Assembly: GCF_028583425.1 (NCBI RefSeq)
Contig: NC_072791.1
Span: 197,694,311-197,758,310 of the forward strand
Direction of reading: 5' to 3'
Length of the DNA: 64,000 nt
Source: Eublepharis macularius
Lineage: Eukaryota; Chordata; Lepidosauria; Squamata; Eublepharidae
The notes under the pieces were generated by a model, which ran no database searches, was not told where the DNA came from, and saw only the letters and a list, made by a program, of their open reading frames with translations. A program made the translations under genes and the position numbers. Of this stretch, positions 60,901-64,000 are shown in pieces. Numbering within the stretch: position 1 is the stretch's first letter; each line of letters opens with the position of its first letter.

Positions 60901-63123
60901 TGGCAGACTTTTTACAGGGTGGTTTGCCATTGCCTTCCCCAGTCATCTATACTTTACCCCTAGGAAACTGGGTACTCATTTTACCGACCTCAGAAGGGTG
61001 GAAGGTAGAGTTAACCTTGAGCCGGCTACTTGAACCCAGCTTTCGCCAGGATCAAACTCAGGTCATGAGCAGAGCTTCGGCTGCAGTGCTGCAGCTTACC
61101 ACTCTGTGCAGGGCAAAAATTTCACTTGACTTTAGAAGGTTTAATATAAAACATTTTAATGCTTCTAGGGGGAGCCAGGCTTAAATGGAATTCCAGGAAG
61201 AGATGGGACAGAGGTAAAATCTAGTTTTTCCTTCCTATTTTGCATTCATCTGTTGAGGGGAGGGCGGGATGTACCTAGGGCATTTAAACATGCACAATGT
61301 GAGCTAATTGGCCCCCTAATTTAAACAATACTTTAGTAGTCAAAACACTATTCCAATGGTTGTTCCCATATCAGTAAGCAGGGGTAGACTGGTTTGTCAC
61401 TAAAGTCATTTACAAAACCACTGTCTGTGTGGTCCAAATGGCTTAAGCGTTCTAGACCACGTCTGCAACTACCATTAAATCAGACCTTTATCACAAGAGT
61501 GCTTCTGTGCTAGTTCTGCAGAGCCTGTGCCAGGAGTAGAACCGCAGAGGAAGTCGGTGAACAATGACTCTTGCAATGGACTTTTGTAGTGCCAGTCTTA
61601 CATATTTTCATCCCTGAAGCAGAAAACAGAACTATGCTTTCTTCCTCTACCCAGGTGTTACTGTGCAGGAAAACAGCGCTCCCTCTGAAATCTGAAACAA
61701 CTTTTCAAGGAAAAGCTATCCCTAGGCTTTTGATGCTATTGAAGTTGGGAGAGAAGCCATTGCCTTTTTCTCCCACTCCCCTCCACATAGCAAAGACTTG
61801 GTTATCAAATTCAAGCCAACCATGATATCTATCTATCTATCCACCTATCTAATTGTATCTCAACTTTACTCTGAGGAGCCCAAGAGAACAGAGGGTTTCT
61901 TTACACCTCTGCTTAACACAAATTTGATTGGGGCAAACCCCAACGCAGCTGGCTTTTAATGTATGGCTCGAAGCTTACCTTTAAAGGGGAGGGGGAATTG
62001 GCTCCTGTGTGCATATGGAGGCAGGAGGAGCATCATTCCTTCCTTCCCTCCCCATGTGCCTTAACTAGCAGAGAAAGGGCGAGGGAGGGCTATTTGCCTT
62101 ACAGCTGGTTCTACGCATCTTCCCAAGCATGATTAGATAATATGGGCAGATCCTGGGCAGACGCTGTATGACAAGCAGCCCTCAGGGCCCTTTCCCTGTT
62201 ACTTAAAGCATGCAGGATGGAAAAGAGGGAATAAAGACACTCCTCCTGCCTCTGCATGTGCACAGGGGCCCATTTGTGTGTCCCCCCACCTCCGCACTGT
62301 GTTAAAGGTAAGCTTCGGGTCATACACTAAAAACGGATTGGGTTGGGGTTGTATAAAGAAGCCTATAGATGGTTCTCATCTTTCCGTTTTATCTTGACAG
62401 CAGCCCCGTGAAATAGGTGAGGCTGTGAAAGAATGTCTGGCCTGAGGTGACAGAGTAGGGATTTGAATGCACAGTCCCTCAAACAGTACACCACATAGTT
62501 GGCTTATTCATATCAGGTCTCTGGGGTAGGTGGTTTAAACATTTCAAACCAACAAGCCTGTTCTCTAACACTAGTCCTAATCCACATACACACCTTGCCC
62601 CAAATAGAGTCAGTATGAATTTAATAAAGACATTCTGCGTTTTTTTTCCCCTTTAAGGGAAAGTCAGGATACAAAGGAGAAAAGGTATGGTGCTTTTCAT
62701 TTTCTTGGGTCAACCTCAATTTCTATTACAGTGACCAATAGAGCCATGGGGTGTAAGGAAAAAACATTATAGCATCTCAAATATGCTGCATCATTACAGT
62801 AGAATGAAAATTGGGGGTTGGGGGTGGGAAATACTAAAAATAAAATGGCAAATAAAAATGTAGAAATCCTATTACTGATTTGATATTTTTCATCCAAGGG
62901 GGAAAGAGGCGAATGTGGAACACCAGGAATAAAAGGTGATCGAGTGAGTAACTATCTCTGGTTCTTTACCTGGAGGGGAGGGGGCATTGTACTGTAAGGG
63001 TTAATGTTTGTATCATAATATGTTTTGAGCAACATGAAGAAGGATATGAGCTTTGATTTGTTTTTCACTTTTCCTTAGGGCCCAGAAGGTCCAGGTGGCC
63101 CAAGAGGACTCCGTGGTCTCCAG
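51758..63123 (+). CDS. COL28A1: Type XXVIII collagen alpha chain (COL28A1-like), 5' part, joined exons
   Basis: Join 51758-51914, 53996-54564, 56603-56623, 59191-59250, 60377-60430, 61169-61213, 62658-62684, 62899-62943, 63079-63123; the gene runs past the right edge. The 341 residues seen: signal peptide 1-20; a short basic linker; a VWA domain about 56-242 with a complete metal site (DSSES D65, S67, S69; T142; D172); a Cys-bearing hinge CPQPPVCNC (250-258); then Gly-X-Y repeats from 260 to the edge, with one Cys (GECG, residue 317). A VWA followed almost directly by a collagen helix is the layout of COL28 chains, secreted extracellular-matrix proteins. Exon joins keep frame (phase 1, then phase 0 throughout). 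Collagen exon sizes 54, 45, 27, 45 and 45 bp are multiples of 9, as in collagens. The C-terminal VWA and Kunitz domains expected for COL28 lie outside. Similarity to mammalian COL28A1 is only moderate from memory, so a COL28A2-type paralogue is possible. Confidence 0.85.
52586..52608. repeat. (CA)n microsatellite in intron 1
   Basis: About eleven CA units preceded by GTGCGTGCGCG. Confidence 0.9.
53996..54564 (+). CDS. COL28A1: Collagen XXVIII-like exon: von Willebrand factor A domain
   Basis: 569 bp after acceptor TTCTTTCCAG, ending at AATG then GTAGGA. Encodes a full VWA in one exon. MIDAS residues are D65, S67, S69 (LLDSSES), T142 (GHGTYT) and D172 (LLTDGVDHP). One N-glycosylation site, N150-L-T. 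An open frame runs on past the donor for 34 codons in the intron but shows no homology. Confidence 0.9.
54988..55080. repeat. Palindromic CAATCCTAAG-family repeat
   Basis: The best two-armed copy: ACAGTGCAATCCTAAGTC on the left, CTTAGGATTGTGCTGTAA on the right, with AGTCCATTGAAATTAATGG in the middle. It lies in intron 2 of the collagen gene. Confidence 0.65.
55556..55735 (-). mobile_element. 5S-rRNA-derived SINE, minus strand
   Basis: Plus strand: CAACTTACAGCGACTTCATC (reverse tail), AGGCAAGAGAGGAGCAG, TGTTCTCCCATCCAAGTATC (reverse C box) and GACCCTGCTTAGATTTG (reverse A box). Confidence 0.7.
55780..56072 (+). mobile_element. Sauria-type tRNA SINE with perfect 11-bp TSD
   Basis: Flanked by TAAGACCTGAA (55769-55779 and 56073-56083). 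The tRNA-like head has the B box GTGAGTTCGATCC. The body contains GGTTGACTCAGCCTTCCATC, GAGGTCGGTAAAATGAGTAC and GGGGAAGGCAATGGCAAACC, the signature of Sauria SINEs, which occur in squamates and use the BovB machinery. A 5S SINE begins right after the downstream TSD. Confidence 0.88.
56084..56245 (+). mobile_element. 5S-rRNA-derived SINE, directly behind the Sauria SINE
   Basis: AGATCTCAGAAGCTAAGCAG, GGTCAGTCTTGGTTAGTA, ATTGGATGGGAGACCAC: near-complete 5S A-box to C-box block. Tail AGCCATAAATCAGCTTTAA. Confidence 0.78.
56603..56623 (+). CDS. COL28A1: Collagen XXVIII-like exon: 7-residue linker
   Basis: 21-bp micro-exon KELAEEG between acceptor CTGTCTCCACAG and donor GGA then GTAAGT. Phase 0 on both sides. 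It joins the VWA domain to the Cys hinge. Confidence 0.7.
56735..57440 (-). mobile_element. L1-type LINE 3' end, minus strand, split by a MITE
   Basis: On the minus strand from 57440: coding traces typical of the L1 ORF2 C-terminus, including an AAAKTAIASQWK-like stretch (57300-57240) and a conceptual LPVLDHMI-type stretch near 56970, then a 3' UTR and an A-rich end at 56735-56760. A palindromic MITE interrupts it at about 57008-57133. It lies in a collagen intron. Confidence 0.65.
57008..57133. mobile_element. Palindromic MITE inside the L1 copy
   Basis: Arms GGCTGATTCCGCACACATTGG on the left and CCAATGTGTGCAGAATCA on the right; inner pairs TAATGCACTTTC and GAAGTGCATTA. About 126 bp. The TSD is unclear. 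Confidence 0.65.
58081..58428. mobile_element. hAT-type MITE (CAGGGCCGGC family)
   Basis: 348 bp; starts CAGGGCCGGCCCGCC and ends GGAGCCGGCCCTG. Flanks ATTCTAAA (58073-58080) and GTTCTAAA (58429-58436), 7 of 8. Strongly GC-rich inside an AT-rich intron. The open frames in it are not genes. Confidence 0.82.
58455..58662. repeat. Interspersed repeat of the 'GGAGATTTGGGGGTGG' family
   Basis: GGGTAGCCCAACTCTGGG, GAAATTCTTGAAGATTTGGG, TATAACGCCATAGAGTCCAC, GGGGAACTGAGCTATGG and GGAGGTTGACAACTCTA. Same layout as 39842-40053. Confidence 0.6.
59191..59250 (+). CDS. COL28A1: Collagen XXVIII-like exon: Cys hinge and start of triple helix
   Basis: 60 bp, phase 0: CPQPPVCNCAKGERGSPGPA. Three Cys residues in nine positions just before the first Gly-X-Y triplets; such Cys may link chains covalently. 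The acceptor CCCTTTAAAG is short but usable; donor GCT then GTAAGT. Confidence 0.88.
60377..60430 (+). CDS. COL28A1: Collagen XXVIII-like exon: Gly-X-Y, 54 bp
   Basis: Six exact triplets (GKKGRPGDDGATGPKGVK). 54 bp is the classic fibrillar collagen exon length. Acceptor GCTGTTTTCAG, donor AAG then GTAATA. Confidence 0.9.
60822..61110 (-). mobile_element. Sauria-type tRNA SINE, minus strand, in collagen intron
   Basis: The plus strand is the reverse of the 55780 copy: TGAGTCATTACTGACCCATG, TGGTTTGCCATTGCCTTCCC, GTACTCATTTTACCGACCTC and GGATCAAACTCAGG (reverse B box). It ends about 60 bp before the next collagen exon. Confidence 0.85.
61169..61213 (+). CDS. COL28A1: Collagen XXVIII-like exon: Gly-X-Y, 45 bp
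   Basis: Five triplets (GEPGLNGIPGRDGTE). Acceptor TGCTTCTAG, donor GAG then GTAAAA. Confidence 0.88.
61824..61850. repeat. (ATCT)n microsatellite, short
   Basis: ATATCTATCTATCTATCC and a degraded continuation. Confidence 0.8.
62658..62684 (+). CDS. COL28A1: Collagen XXVIII-like exon: Gly-X-Y, 27 bp
   Basis: Three triplets (GKSGYKGEK). A pyrimidine tract of nine T then CCCCTTTAAG precedes it; donor AAG then GTATGG. Confidence 0.85.
62899..62943 (+). CDS. COL28A1: Collagen XXVIII-like exon: Gly-X-Y with Cys, 45 bp
   Basis: GERGECGTPGIKGDR. The Cys inside the helix sits in a GERGEC context that, from memory, also occurs in mammalian COL28A1. Acceptor TTTTTCATCCAAG, donor CGA then GTGAGT. Confidence 0.88.
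63079..63123 (+). CDS. COL28A1: Collagen XXVIII-like exon: Gly-X-Y, 45 bp, last in window
   Basis: GPEGPGGPRGLRGLQ. Acceptor CTTTTCCTTAG, donor CAG then GTAACC. No further exon was recognised between 63124 and 64000; the gene continues beyond. Confidence 0.88.
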
Positions 63124-64000
63124 GTAACCAAGAAATAACAGAATCACTTTTCTTGGTATTCACTGTAAGTTTCTTCACACTAAATTTAGTCTTACTCAGA
63201 TAGATACTGAGTGTTTCTCAGTGACACCCAGGGGTGCAGAGAGAATGGAGGAAAAGAACAAATTGGCCCAGAACCCCACAAAGCTAAAGACCCCAGAATT
63301 TTCTACCAGTGGATGTAGTGATGGACATGAGCTGCCTGGGTGCCCAGAGTGCCAGGCCACTTTCCCAGCCCAGCAGTAGTGCTTTGTAGCTGCAGGAGGC
63401 TGGGCGGCCAGGCCAACCAGCCAATGGGAGAGGGGGAGGGGCCAGGGCCAGGCCACATGTCCAGTATTTGAGGGACTACTTTCCTGGACAGTCCCCACAA
63501 ATACTGGACTGTCTGGGCCAAAACCAGACACCTGGCAATGCTATTCTCCACAGTAGTCACTCAGATGACCTTGGAAGGCCTACAGGCCTTAGCCTGAGCC
63601 ATGAAGGTTCTATTTAGCTGTCATACCCAATAATCATTGGTGGACTTGACTTCCATGAATTTTTCACTCTCCTCTTTTAAAGCCATCTAGCTAGTGATTA
63701 TATTCTGCGACACTGAATTCCTTAATTATGCTTTTTGTGTGGAAAAATACCTTTGTTTGTCCTGAACCTTTTAAGTCTATAATAAGCTGTATCATGAAAT
63801 TCCAGTATAAACTAACTCATAAAAACTATATGGATATAATTTTTTAAGGTTTTCAAACGCTCCCTAATATCAGTGAAAACTGCTTCAGTTACTAAAAGCC
63901 ATCCTAAACTGACAAGTCTCATATTTCTTGTGGAAGATACTAAGATTCAGACTTTAACATCCCATCTTACCCAAGTCGTTCACAAAACTGGCCAAAAATA

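Noticed and set aside
1..64000. CRISPR array, operon or prokaryotic system
   Set aside because: No spaced identical short repeats and no dense gene packing; intron-exon structure and the repeat set are vertebrate.

Overview
The window looks like nuclear DNA of a squamate reptile (lizard or snake; the species cannot be told from here). The evidence is the repeat set: a BovB-type RTE LINE 3' end, Sauria-type tRNA SINEs, 5S-rRNA-headed SINEs, CR1/L2-like LINE tails, L1, Penelope-like element (PLE) tails, many hAT-type MITEs, and one young Ty3/gypsy LTR retrotransposon. Host coding sequence is sparse and split by introns, as expected for a vertebrate.

Host genes. (1) At the left edge, on the minus strand, a CpG-rich region with a TATA-like box precedes a signal-peptide exon (1595-1688) with a strong splice donor. 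This is the start of an unidentified secreted-protein gene running out of the window to the left. (2) At the right, on the plus strand, is the 5' part of a type XXVIII collagen gene (51758 to beyond 63123): a signal-peptide exon, one large von Willebrand A exon, a short linker, a Cys-rich hinge exon and six short Gly-X-Y exons of 54, 45, 27, 45 and 45 bp after the 60-bp hinge exon. All junctions keep the reading frame, and the gene continues past the right edge. From memory it is only moderately similar to mammalian COL28A1, so it may be a paralogue.

Between them (about 2.2-50 kb) I find no convincing host gene. The region is a thick layer of transposons, many with exact target-site duplications (TSDs). 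The highlight is a 6.2-kb Ty3/gypsy element (27695-33886, minus strand) with nearly identical 888/889-bp LTRs, a 5-bp TSD and one uninterrupted gag-pol frame. Its pol order is protease-integrase-RT-RNase H, with integrase in front of RT. That is the Gmr1-type arrangement, and its Gag carries a capsid segment resembling the SCAN domain. It sits inside a PLE tail dimer that itself sits inside a CR1/L2-like LINE.

Two unrelated-looking PLE tail families (near 9.2 kb; near 22.4, 27.4 and 37.3 kb) both fold as minimal type I hammerhead ribozymes with a 2-bp loopless stem III. One 5'-truncated PLE (37243-38811) still has an open frame for the RT C-terminus plus a GIY-YIG endonuclease. Stretches not listed individually (about 10.2-11.9, 14.0-17.0, 17.4-18.7, 19.5-22.3, 24-25.8 and 34.1-36.2 kb, and the collagen introns) are AT-rich non-coding DNA in which I recognise no gene.
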